The notes beneath the pieces were generated by a model. That model saw only the letters and a list, made by a program, of their open reading frames with translations, was not told where the DNA came from and did no database searches. From the NCBI RefSeq assembly GCF_029227915.1, contig NC_079888.1:12137001-12197000 (forward strand): a stretch of DNA of 60,000 nt, read 5' to 3'. The DNA comes from Hydractinia symbiolongicarpus. Its lineage: Eukaryota > Cnidaria > Hydrozoa > Anthoathecata > Hydractiniidae. The position numbers were made by a program, and so were the translations under genes. This document shows, one piece after another, positions 1 through 11,516 of this stretch (the stretch's first letter is position 1; each line of letters starts with the position of its first letter).

Positions 1-2074
1 TCCTAAAACCTTTTATATTTCCTATTGTTCTTCTGTCTGAGTGGATCTTTCCACGGACGTTTGTCTGTTTGTACGCAAAATGGTACTAGAACAGTGATAA
101 CTTTTTATCTTTCCTGGAAGTCACTTAAAAGATGGCGGTTCTACTTAAGTAAAAAGCTGTAAAATCTTACTACTCCATTCTAAATAAGATAAGTACCCCT
201 TTATCCGTTAATAAGGAATATGCCCTTTTATATGTATTTTATATGTTAAGATAAATATCTCGTCGCCTTTTTTAGCCACAAAACTTAAAGACGCTAATTT
301 TAAACTTTTGACTATAAATGTGAATCATGAAAAAGCAAAGTTCCAAGCTATAGCTATATTTATATTGTTCATTTAGTAGATATCCTTGCCAACATCACTT
401 TTTTTTAATATCTTCACCAATTTGATATTTACTAAGCTGCAGTTTGGTTTGTGGATAGCTTTATTTTCGCTCGCAACTAATTTTGTTAATTCTTTATAAA
501 AATAGTCTCTGCGCTTTTATTGAAACCGACGATTAATTTATAAACTTTGATAAAAACTTATTCACAAAATTAAGTTGTTGGGTGACTGTCTTAACTGCAA
601 ATTATTTAATGAAACAGGATTGCACATAAAAGAGCGCACTGTTGTAAGTACTCCACATAGATTCAAGACATATTTTCAAGGAAACCTATTCTGCAAATTA
701 AAAATGAAATAAGAATCTTCTCTTTTGATATACAGAAAATGTAGATGGAAAGAGTTTTATTATAATAGATTTTTATCTAAAATGTATCTGAAGGTGAATT
801 AACATTGTACTGATAATTTGGATTCTCTTTGGCGTGATTCCACCAAATTTTCCATTTTACTTCCAAATAAAGTTTTAAACAATTCTTAAACGACACAAAG
901 ATTAATTTACCTATGTCTATGAAAAGAAAAAGAAAGCGTGAACAGTGAAAGCTTGGCCTTATATTAAAAGCGAATACTTAAATAGCTCAGGATGGCTTAT
1001 TATCGGCTGCACAACTTTTGGGTGCCATACAAGGGGCTTGCGTTGCTGGATTCGATCACCACACCTGCCGTCAACTGCTAGTTTTTTATCGCATATGTTA
1101 AGAAAGTATACGTTTGTTGAATTTAAAACTGGGTTAGGGACAATTCTATATTATGTTGCGGAGATTCGAGAAACAAAGTTTACATATTGAAACTCATTTT
1201 CTGCATTTCCACTTTTAGGACTTGATCTTCGCATAATTTTTTGTTTTGTTTAAAATATGATTAACCCTCAACATTTGACTGAAGATAAAAAAAACCTTAT
1301 GAAAACAAGTATATCAACCGAACAACGTGTGTAGTATATTATTTTGTCTTGTTGATAGATTGAAGAAAACGCTACTGTTTCGCAAAAGTACGACTGTCTG
1401 AGTGTTTACCAGATGTGCGTTTATGTTTAATGGTTAAAAAATTTAGGATTTAAAAAAAATTGGGTTACCATAAGCCCTTATATATCATATACTTGTATAA
1501 AAAATTTTTAGTTCTAGCTAACGAGTGGAACATAAAACTAAAATAAAAACTAAAAAAAGGGTGAGAAAAACAAAACTACAAAATGCACGTTGTTCGTTTA
1601 CTCTGTAAATATGTTAAGAAAGAATATAAGGCATGCCAAAAGTGTTTTATAGTTCTCTTAAAAATATTCAGGTGTTCAAAAACAGTTTATTAATTGTGAA
1701 CACAGCTGCACACTTTGCGTCCAGCATCTTTCAGTTATAACATAGTATCGAAAGTAACATATCACTGCATCATTGAAAATCTAGTATTCGCTGCGTCCAT
1801 CGACACACAGTGAAACACCTCATATCAGACACAAACTAACATACCTCTATTAGTTATAATTTCAGAAAAGTGTTTGTCAATAAGACTAAGTATTTTCTTG
1901 ATAATACTTTCGCAATATATTGACTTATAAACTAAAAGTATTACCACTGTGTAATTTCATTTCTCAAACGAAACAATAGATGCATATCTCATTCTTTTTC
2001 TTGTTAATTCTTTTTAATTCCTTTTTATTCCTGTTTAGTTTCATTTAATCATAAACCTGTCGCACTTATTAACT
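1..2074. other. intergenic AT-rich DNA, no gene seen
   Basis: No reading frame here has protein-like composition. The 81-codon frame at 945-1190 is flanked by AT-rich noncoding sequence and shows no domain or splice context. I see no RNA gene or repeat boundary in this stretch. The 3' end of a small secreted-peptide gene on the minus strand begins at 2075. Confidence 0.6.
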
Positions 2075-2480
2075 TTAATAAATAACACCCTGTTTTTTCA
2101 ACATTCGTAACTTAAATATCGACTTTTTAAATTGCTGATTCTTATCCATATCTTTTATTTCAATGTTTTTTGCTTTCTTCAATAATCGTTTGCAAGTCTC
2201 TGGATTTGCACGACAGAATCGCTGCACCTTCATTTTCTAAATAAAGAAACACTGTATATTACAATATCTACCATGTCTACATCAAAACACAAAAGTACAA
2301 AATATATTTTCATTAAAGAATACATTGTCTTACCACAAGCGTCATGAGATAGTTTTTTCTTTCTGGTCTTCCTTTATGATGTAATGTTTTGGTCGAATAT
2401 CCGCTAGCCAAACATTTTGCAACTCCAATATTTTCCATAAGCATCAACATGATAACAAGAAAAAGGATTGATATCTTCAT
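2075..2480 (-). CDS. small secreted Cys/Lys-rich peptide, member A (two exons)
   Basis: Two exons on the minus strand: exon 1 at 2480 to 2334 (49 codons) and exon 2 at 2236 to 2075 (53 codons plus TAA), separated by a 97-bp GT-AG intron in phase 0. The predicted product is 102 aa. Residues 1-22 form a signal peptide with a run of Ile, Leu, Val and Met; Cys-Leu-Ala-Ser-Gly-Tyr follows at 23-28. Exon 2 holds Phe-Cys-x6-Cys-Lys-Arg-Leu-Leu-Lys and then a Lys-rich helical tail. The closest relative in the window is the gene at 34930, which matches it in exon lengths, phase and most motif residues. A pyrimidine-rich AG acceptor lies 41 nt upstream of the ATG. I do not recognise the family. A secreted regulatory, antimicrobial or venom-type peptide would fit, but nothing in the sequence decides between these. 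Confidence 0.72.
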
Positions 2481-2663
2481 TTCAATAAAAGAGGAACAAA
2501 GATTTTAATCTCGAGAAAGGTCTAAAAGAGAAAATGGTACACTTGCAACTTATTTATCTGCTTCCGGCTTAAAATAATATTTTTAATAAAGATAGGGGGA
2601 ATTGAAGTAAAGACATTCGAAAACTTATATTATAAATTCCTCTTGATTTGGTACTGTTTTGTT

Positions 2664-3075
2664 TAACCCTCCTATTCGGTCCGGGGGATCCGGCGGATTG
2701 CGCCCCCCCCCCCCCCCCCCTGACGGCTTTTTTTTAATAACTCCTTATTGCTATGTTATATGGCTATGAAACTTACTGAGTTTCAATATTTATCTATTAG
2801 ACACCTGCATGTGAAATTTTTAGGTCCCATACCTTTCAGAGGCCCTGATATTGGCCATTACTCGAAACTACACCTAAAAATCTCTATGAAATCCTTATAA
2901 TGGGGAAAATTTAATAACTTCTGTTAGAATTATCCTTAAAACTTTAAACTTGTAACACAACTTTGTTTTAATAAGAAGAATCATTTTGCATAATTTGGAC
3001 ACGTGATTAATCCGATTTCTCGATTTTGTCGGATTTTACCCGAACTTTTATTTAGCTTTCAGAAACTTCAAACAG
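2664..3075. repeat. dispersed repeat R3, copy 1 (inverted relative of 49238-49570)
   Basis: The stretch around 2770-3060 matches the reverse complement of about 49270-49560 along most of its length. Shared landmarks are the words TATTGGCCATTA, CACAACTTTGTTT and a region around GATTTC. Both copies contain the word CCTATTCGGTCC at an end, suggesting an element with related termini. A homopolymer of about 18 C near 2703-2720 interrupts this copy. No coding potential was seen. Class unknown. Confidence 0.55.
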
Positions 3076-3189
3076 AATGCAAAAATTCGCTCTGGAACAA
3101 AACTAATTAAATTTTAAGCTGATAGTGGCATTTTTAACAAATTTCAAGCTTCTATATATAGATATTTAATCCAACTGCTAACCGTAATA

Positions 3190-3265
3190 GCAGAAGGATC
3201 GCCTTACAGTGCGGAAGAACCTTGGGTTCAATTTCCGGTAGAGACTTATAGTCTCTACCGGAAAT
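3190..3265 (+). repeat. tRNA-like (SINE-type) segment ending in a perfect hairpin
   Basis: The sequence has a B-box-like word GGGTTCAATTTCC near 3223-3235 and a weak A-box-like start before it, as expected for a tRNA-derived SINE head or a tRNA relic. It runs into a perfect 16-bp inverted repeat (3231-3246 against 3250-3265) with a 3-nt loop. The folding does not give a clean cloverleaf, so this is not called as a functional tRNA. Confidence 0.35.
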
Positions 3266-3425
3266 TTATCTTTTCTATTTGGTGTTAACCATGAAAAGTT
3301 GTTTAGTTGAGAGGTTGATGTTCTTAGATGGCTTTAATACCTTTAAAACACAAGAGGATATCCTTCGCAGAACCCTTATTACAAACAGTACAAATAAAAA
3401 CTGTTTAAGTAAAGGCTAAAATACA

Positions 3426-3673
3426 CAGTAAGTTTAAACGGACCGTTCAAATGTAAGATAAAAAAAACTTACCGTGTAAACAGGAAAGATGTACAACTTT
3501 TTTCGGTTTTTTAAGTTTTTTTTGTTGGACATATTCAACTTTTGCTAAGTTTTTCAGAATGATCAATGAGCTATTGTTCAAACTAAAGATTTGAGCATAT
3601 ATTCTCTGTTTCTAATCACAAAGGCTTTTTTTAAGTTTTTTCCTACAAATAAACGGTCCGTTCAAACTTACCG
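3426..3673. mobile_element. MITE with AAACGGACCGTT terminal inverted repeats
   Basis: The left end (CAGTAAGTTTAAACGGACCG) and the inverted right end (CGGTAAGTTTGAACGGACCG) agree at 18 of 20 positions. The element is about 248 bp, AT-rich and noncoding. It directly abuts the pogo-type MITE that begins at 3678. The superfamily is not assigned because no clear target duplication can be read. Confidence 0.55.
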
Positions 3674-3677
3674 AGTA

Positions 3678-4117
3678 CAGTTAACTCCCAGTAACTCGAA
3701 CCTTCAAGGGACTTCAACTTAACGAATGTCCGAGTTAAGCGAAGCTCCCGTTATTTCGAACTTACACAAAAATGAGTTATTAGTTCGAGTTAATTTTTTC
3801 TTCAGACTTTTTGGCTCTTTTGTAAAGAGAACCATTTAAGAGCAGCTTTTTCGAAATTTCTGGCTACATTACATACCAGTATTCATTTTTCAAACATTTA
3901 TTTTCTACTTAGACACTAAAAAGTTCGAGTATCTGAAGAAATTAACTTCAGGGGAACCAAAAAACGGTTTGAGAAAACAAATGTTTGAGTTACCGGGGTT
4001 CGAGTTAACGAGTAGTGTTTATAAGGAAGTATTAGAAATGTCCAAGGGAGTGTAGAAAACAGTTCGAGCTTATAAAAGTTCGAGTTAAGCGGTGTTCGAT
4101 TTTCCGGGAGTCTACTG
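3678..4117. mobile_element. pogo/Tigger-like MITE, TA target duplication
   Basis: The element begins CAGTTAACTCCCAGTAACTC and ends, inverted, CAGTAGACTCCCGGAAAATC. It is flanked on both sides by TA. The interior repeats the words GTTCGAGTTA and AACTCGAA several times. The CAGT...ACTG ends, TA duplication and about 440-bp length fit non-autonomous pogo/Tigger elements. The end of a similar element is visible at 22470-22544. Confidence 0.6.
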
Positions 4118-5143
4118 TATTTTCGCCTTAAATAGAGGCAGCCCAGTTGCAGGGTCTGCCGTCCGTCTTGGTAAGTGGGCTAAATAAAACTTCATATAAA
4201 CAGTAACAAAGCCGGCTAGCCCGCCTAGGCGAGGTGGGTTATTAGGCCTAAGTAATTAAGTTATTTTGTTATAAAAAGATTTCTTTTGTCCCACATTATT
4301 TAATGTTTTTATTGTTTAGAGCAAGCCCGCCTGACCGAGGTAGCTTATTTTGCCTATAAACACAAATTAAAAGCCAACCCGGCAAGTAAGTCAGCTCGGT
4401 TTGCCGAGTCAGCCCGCCCCCACATAAGCAGTACCTAAATATCCGGGGAAAAAATTATCGGTTACTGCATATCTTAATACATGTATGTAAAAGTAGGTTT
4501 TTATCATTATCCTTGTACTTTAATAATTAAAAACGTTATTTTGGCACGAAAGTTTATATATATATATTATACTTCACATTTTGTTTCTGTTTTTTTAACA
4601 GTCATTTGCAAAAGCACAACTGATATTCATTCAGCAGAAATCATTTGAAATATGCTCTCAAACGCAGAGACTTCGTCTTGAATACGTAATTTTTTTTAAA
4701 AAAATCTTTCCTGGTGTGTTCGCACAAAGAGTTTACAATCTTAATAAAAAGATTGAAATCCAATCCTACCCCTTCTTTCAGCGCTTTAGTGAAAATGCTA
4801 TTTAACGCCCTGTATAGTTCCAAAGCCCTATTCAAGTTTAGAAAATTGTACAAATTTCTCTACATATTCGTTGACACCAAGCCGTCCATCAGTAATACTA
4901 TTCTCATTACCTACACAGTGTATTTCTTTGCGTTTTTTGTGCTGTATTCTTTAAGCGAATCTACACAGATGACTGACATTTAGTACCCTATTGTGAAGGC
5001 TTCTTGAGTGTTTTTTTGTTTTGCAGTATCTCGATTGTTGCAGCGCGCAGCGCTGCTTGTTTTATTTTCTGCTATGTGCTTTCAGCATTATAATAAGCCG
5101 TAAAAAGTGGCTTGCATAGGACCCTTCTCTGTATCAACAAAGA
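4118..5143. other. intergenic DNA with a GC-rich low-copy segment
   Basis: From about 4140 to 4440 the base composition is unusually GC-rich, with repeated words such as AGCCCGCC and GCCGGCTAG, and may be a SINE-like remnant. The overlapping antisense frames at 4641-4983 (70 and 89 codons) lie across the same DNA and show no recognisable domain, so I do not call them genes. Confidence 0.45.
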
Positions 5144-5818
5144 ACAAGAAGCCCTGGGGGCTCTAAGAATTTCCGCGCGCTACCAAAATATTTGATGAAA
5201 ACCTGCTAATTCGTTGTGTTATTGTGCCAAACATTCGAAGGGGTTTGGTGCATGAACCTCTGAAGATAAAGCCCATCAGTGACATTATATCTTATAACAA
5301 ACGCAAACAAAACGAAACGTGTCATGATAAACTCACATTTTAAAAGAAATTGCTAACAAAAAATACAGCCTATCATTCATGGTTGAAAGTCTTGCGATTG
5401 AGACGTTTATGGTCTTAAACGGCATTAGTTGACAAAAATCAAAATTTTGATGTAACCATCATTTTCAGCATACTTTTTTTTAACTGTGTCAATTTTTGTT
5501 GAAAATGAAGTAGTTTTAATTTTTAGACCAATTTTGGCCTAAAATGGCATTTAGGTGACAAAAATCAAAATTTTTATGTCACCATTATGTTCAGCATACT
5601 TTTTTTGTTAACTGTGCCAAATTTTGTCGAAAACAAATACCAATTTTGGCCTGAAGCGTCAATACTAGACTTCCCAGTAGTTAAGGAGCTTGGGTACGAA
5701 GTTTACATCTGTGACGGTCCAACGTGAAATCCCAGGGTCGATTTTTTCTCAAAAAATGCTCCGAAAGCAAAAAACGACGGTTTTAAAGAATTTCCTACGC
5801 CTTCGGGCGCGGAAATTC
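5144..5818 (+). mobile_element. Helentron/HINE-like non-autonomous element R1, copy 1
   Basis: The left end contains AACAAGAAGCCCTGGGGGCT followed by GAATTTCCGCGC. The right end is a hairpin (5788-5818) in which GAATTTCC pairs with GGAAATTC and CGCC-TTCG-GGCG forms the tip. The 12-bp subterminal words GAATTTCCGCGC and GCGCGGAAATTC are inverted copies. The centre holds about two copies of a roughly 130-bp minisatellite unit, with the words AGGCCAAAATTGG and CAGTTAAC in the reverse direction. Subterminal inverted repeats, a central tandem array and a 3' hairpin are the known layout of Helentron-associated (DINE/HINE) elements. The class assignment is an inference. Confidence 0.6.
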
Positions 5819-7695
5819 AATAAATAATTCACAAGTATAAAAGGTTTATTACCATGACTAGTTATAAAAACTCGTGCGAGAAACTTATTGATTTCCGCCG
5901 ACCGCTACGCGAGGCGGAATCTTTAAAATCGCCTTGACGGATACGGGGAGAGACAGTGCAGCTAGGCTGGACGCACTGGGTTATGATATTTTGGCTTTAG
6001 GCTATGATATTTGCGCGGACCCTACCGTTGTTATTTTTTTTTATTTTTATTAACTGAAATTATTATTAACTGAATTATTAATTGATTATTAATTGTTAAT
6101 AACTGAAAAGCCAATAGAAAAGCTTTGTTTCGTTTGCAACTAGTAAGAATACAGAATGCAAATAATCTGATCTTCACGACCTTCTAGTATTCAAAAGCAT
6201 TTTGAATTCTGGTTGTACGGAGATCGTCCTTTGGCTGTGCTTGTTGGGTTTTCCTTTTAGGATTGTCTTGCTGGCTTGCTTGTGGGAACTTCAGAGTAGT
6301 TTATATTATAGTATACTTGATATAAGGTAAAATTCATTGTATTTCGATTAGCTGGCTGGTGTTGTGTTCTTTGGCTGATCTGCACATGTCTTTGTCTAGT
6401 CACCAAGCTATAGCTATAGCTACCAGAAGAGCAAAGTATTTAGTTGTGTTGATAGTTAGCCAACTGGACGTAGGTAGCTACCCCTTTTTCTTTAGTTTTA
6501 CAAGGGTTTTAATTACCTATTTCGGTAACTTTCATATTTTTTATCTGAAAGCTTGGGCACTTTGTCGAACTTGCTTGGTAAATTCCCTAAGCATTCACAA
6601 AATATTTTTCAGGCTTTTCTAAAATCACTTGTCCCTAGCTACAGTTAACCCTATTATATAGTATATAGCTAGCTAGCTAGACATGTTTCATCGTGACATG
6701 ATGGTGTTTATATTTCCAGACCCCAAACGCAAATTGAAAGGCTAGAAAATGCAGGTGATAAGCCATTCTTGCGGTCGGATTCGCGTATTCAGGTTAAGCA
6801 GCCATTATGAAATGGTGTACAAATGCCGTAATCATAATGTTTTTGTGGTGAAACCTTCATAACTACAATACTGCATTTTTCAAGAAATATGTTTTAAATA
6901 CTGCTTAATTTGTGCCATTTTGCGACATTTTAACGTCGTTTTGCTTGTAAATTCTGTTTAATTAATGTTGCTACTGTGAAGGTTTGACCGTGAAAAGTCC
7001 ATTTTGTACTCCATCGAAGCAGAACATTCCGACCGCAAGAATAGACTAGTTTATTTTAAACTTTATTTGCAAGATTTGTGCATTGCTTACTTATATACTA
7101 TGTTATAATCGTTTTTTACATCTATATTATAACTGGGGCATATATGTTTTTCCCTAAACTGATAAAATCCAGACCAGACTTTATAATTCACGTCGACACT
7201 GCAATTGCAGGCCTTTCCAGGAGAAGCGTGCAATAGCGCGTCACACCTCCACACACACATCAAAGTTAACACACCTGAAATACTTCAGGCATGTTTTTTG
7301 CCACAAACGTATTAAAACTTTCCTGAGAAGGCCTGCATTGGCCAAGGTGTTAACAAAAATTCTCGATTTACGTTGGCATGTATTTGCCGACATGATTTTT
7401 ATTGCAGTTGGATGTGACTTAATTTACATATATAAGTTTTGTTCTCATTTTCCTATAAATTTCAATCACAATACAATCACAAACAAAACATAATTTGCCC
7501 ACATGAAACACAAGTTTTCCAACTTAGAGCAGGCAAATAGTGGTTCATGTTGAGATTTCTTGCCAACAAGAAATAAATTGGATTAGAAAGGCTGATTTTT
7601 GAATACCTTCATAGACTATACGAATAAAATGGAAGAAAGCCTTGCAATGTTTTTAACGTTTTTAGCCTATAAATATTCTTGGGATTTTCTTAATT
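5819..7695. other. intergenic DNA, nothing recognised
   Basis: The frames at 6359-6622 and 7087-7272 lack recognisable domains and codon bias. Short CTAG/AGCT runs occur near 6660. No gene, RNA or element boundary could be supported. Confidence 0.5.
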
Positions 7696-7830
7696 TACCA
7701 TAAATGACGAATAAGCACCCGGGCTGGGACCTTTTAATTTCGGCCATTAAAAAGGGCGCTTAATTGGCAGGGCAGTCAATTAGAAGTAGTGCTTATTTAG
7801 CAGGGGGCGGTTATTCTGTAATTTACGGTA
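7696..7830. mobile_element. short MITE with TACC(A/G)TAAAT ends
   Basis: The left end TACCATAAATGACGAATAAG and the inverted right end TACCGTAAATTACAGAATAA are imperfect inverted copies. The element is 135 bp and noncoding. TTACCGTAATTC follows immediately, perhaps part of a second end. Superfamily unassigned. Confidence 0.5.
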
Positions 7831-10800
7831 TTACCGTAATTCGTTGATAATTGCTACAGAGTGTAGCACTTGGATTTGTTATATTTTTTAAATATTTTTA
7901 TTAAAAAAAATTTTTTTAGTCAAGCTTCACAAAACATTATAATAATCTAACAGGTTCTTAAATTTTAAAGACAATTAATTCTGATATATATAACAACCAA
8001 ATCTCGGTATAGGTTACGGGAAATAGCAAAGCATGGTTTTCCTTTGTTACGTGGTGTCATTCGTAAAGAGTGAGCCAATGACATAAATTTTTAGGACTTA
8101 CGTACAGGGCACTTTGGTTACACTCATAAGCGCAAGAAATGAACACATAAAATTTGGTACTTATTACAAAAATACCAATGCGTTTGTTTGCAAAAGAGAA
8201 CAACCTCGATGTTGTTTGATGTTGTTCTTACAGGTAGCTTAGCTACTATAGTTACATTTAGGATTAAACTAGCATTTATTACTTAATACTCAGTAAAATA
8301 GGTCAAGTTTGAATATTAAACTTTTTCGCTATAGCTAGCTAGACTAAACATGAAAGGACAAGGCTGAGCTTTTTAGCTGGGTTAAAAGTCAAAACTTAAA
8401 GAGGAAAATTACATCAGATTTTTTAAGATTATACTACACATGTTTTAGATCACCTGCAGGAAAATGCATTGTTCATCAAGTTACCCCATATGGCTAATAT
8501 GGAAGATTTCTTCATAAAAAGCATCAGAAACTTTTTTCATGTGGATTACTTTTACATTAACAAAAATTAAAAATTTGAAGATAAACTTTGGCGATTTTGT
8601 CATTCATTAGTTTTCAAATTTCTCGCTGGAAATTTTTAAAGTTTAAAACCCATGTCTCACAGTAACTTCGTTCTTATCCTAATGTTAATACATAAGCTAT
8701 GCAAGAACTTTTGCAGAAAAATGAAAACACACCACGAGAAAAAGTTTGTTATTAAAATATTATAAATAATTTCAAACCGGTTAGTCCCTGCAGTCATTTT
8801 GGTGTCAGCGGTATGAAAAATTATGCAAAACTATACTAAGTAAAAGTCCTATTACTTCAGTAAAAATTGAAATAATGACTTGAAACTTAGTATTACATGT
8901 TTTTAGACTAGTTTGATGAAATGAACCCAAAATTTTTTTTTACTACTATCATAGTTTCTGAGTTCTTAATTTCGCCATTTTTGGAGACGCCGATAAACTT
9001 TTTTTGACAGCATATCAATTTTGACAAGCCATGTGTACAGAAAACATTCTAAGTGATTGTCAGGATTAAAAATAATTCAAACAAATAAAATGTGTCCCAG
9101 GTTTAGGACCAAATACCTTATCCAGCTCAGAGAAAGTGGGAATGTGCTTCTAAAGCACAGTGCTAAATACATAATCTAAATTTTATGCCATATAAATACA
9201 AAGTGGTTAGAAAGTTATTTTTTGTCCACCTGGATCTGCAACACGTTTACTTTGCACTGATCGCTCAGTCTGCTGCCACTCACAATTAATTTTTAAATAT
9301 CCACAGGAACTTTTCATGCAAAATGAAAAATGCTAAACAACTGTATTTGCTTTGCAGAAGTAACAAAAGGCTTATCTTTATCATAAGTCCTGTGAATGTT
9401 GGTTTATGAAAAAGATTCTTAATGCTATAAGTGCTCCACTGGATTTGTAACACATTACACTAAGTGTCCTCCATGTGAAACAGTTTACGCTCAACAAGTC
9501 ATAACCTGAAGACTTTAGGTCATCCCACTTCAAGCGAATATTACTTCTGGATATACTTCCCCAAATTTTGTTATTTCATAAAATAAAACTGAAAATCTAC
9601 ATATTTTATTTATGAAATATAGATTTCAGTTTGTCGTGGAAACATGCTTACCAACATGCAATGTCTTGCATACCTAACTAGCTATATATACTCAAGTCTT
9701 GAATGTTCACTGCTATGGGAGGTCAAAATAACTACCTAGCTATTTTTATTTAAAATGAGAGAATGCCTTGAAAAATCTTTTGTGCAGCTAGCTACACTAA
9801 AGTAATATATTTAGCTCTTGTACTTTATCACTTAATTATTTAATCACAAATGTGCCCTGGAGTGCTGGCATGGTACTGGCTAGGTAGCTTAAAATCACAA
9901 AATAAATATTATCCAGATGTGACCATCCCTCATCATCAGACATCGGAAAGGCGTTTCTGTTCTTTACTTCTCATTGTGGGGTACCTCAAATTCTTGTAAA
10001 TCCAATGAAAAAAAATTACTTAAGAATTCCTCTTCTTTCCCTTGCACTACTCATGGCATTTCTTTGTATGTCTTTAGTTTTAAGCCACGATCCCTGAGCT
10101 TCCAACCCCGTCTCAGTCACAAGTTTCAGCGCTAGCCAAAATGATGGACAACTTTGAGGAACTCTGGGTAACTTTAAAAAAATGTGGTTCTACCTTCTGA
10201 TTTTCAGATATTTGCTGCTGATATCAGCATATTTTGGCCCTCGGGTGCCACACCACCGTACATATAGGAGTTAATTATCTTTAAAACTTATTTTCTGGCT
10301 GCCACAAAATAATTTTTTGTTCGCATCTTCTTTAATTGCTTGTGACTATACTGGTACAACAATTTATAACAAAGCACAATAAATTTAAATTAGCACGCAA
10401 TAAAATTCCTAATAACGCAATCATTTTGTTTTACCACATGATTTGCTCTAGGGTATTGGATAAATAAAGGGATCGTCTAATAATGGTGAGTAAAATCAAT
10501 ACCTTTTTTCTTGATGAAACTCTCTTTCGGTTCAGACAACCAAAAGCTTTAATCTTTACGTTGTTTGTGTGAGGAGAACTAAGCTTCGTTTTTTTATTAA
10601 TTTTTTTTTTACTTTCTGTTAGTACCCATGGGCCCTTTAATCACTTTGAAACGTTTCTCATTGATCTTACAATAGCTCCCTGCAGATGAATAAACTCTCT
10701 TGGATTCAGCAAAGTAAACAAGATTTTAATTAAGTCATGATTAATGGTTATTAATAAAATAAATGATAGTATATGGTGATAAAAAAGGCGTGTTTAAAAT

Positions 10801-11516
10801 TTGGTTTTTATTTTAAGACTGTATACTCGTTTTGATGGCAGAAAATGACCAATCACCCTTTAAAGAAGAAATTTTTTACCGAGGAAAATTTTTCACCGAC
10901 TTATACTTTTTGCCGAGGAGCTTTTTTTACCACGACTAATTTTTACTGACGAATTTATATTTGCTTTTTGGGCAGTAGTTGGTATTTCGTGCTTGAAAGT
11001 ATCCTTAGATTATATCTATTTGAACTTAGACCATAGATTTATAGAGAGTCAAGAAAGTCAGCGATATTGAGTTGCAAATAATTAAGGAAATGCCAGTCTC
11101 AATGATAATAGAATAATTAATACGAATATTTTTGAGTGTTTTTATGTGCCTAAAAACAAATAATCCAACTAAAGAAAAAGTTACTATATGTTTCCTTGAT
11201 AAACAATAACATTTAATTTCTAACCCGCTGCGCTCAAACGAAAATAACCTTATTTATTTTCTTATTTTTGCGACAGGGAAGACTCAAAGAACTTCGACCA
11301 GTAGTAGTAGTTATGTGTAGTGTCATCTTTAGGAACCGTGTGCTATCGGTAGTCATAACACAATATAATACATCTATATTTCCTACGAACTAAATTACAA
11401 CCACTAATTTACATTCAAAACGTTTCCGAAATCGTGGCTAAGCCGGATGCGAAAAACCCTATTCTATGGGGAAACATATCGTTAGGCCCACTACAGCCAC
11501 TAACCCTCCAAGGTTA
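7831..11516. other. long intergenic stretch, nothing recognised
   Basis: About 3.7 kb of AT-rich DNA without a convincing reading frame on either strand. Only short AT-rich runs and AGCTAGCT-type words stand out. It may contain regulatory DNA or old repeats, but I cannot support any. Confidence 0.5.

Noticed and set aside
945-1190. 81-codon plus-strand frame
   Set aside because: No domain, signal peptide or splice context; composition like the surrounding noncoding DNA.
4641-4983. Overlapping antisense frames of 70 and 89 codons
   Set aside because: Both read the same AT-rich DNA in opposite directions and neither has a recognisable motif.
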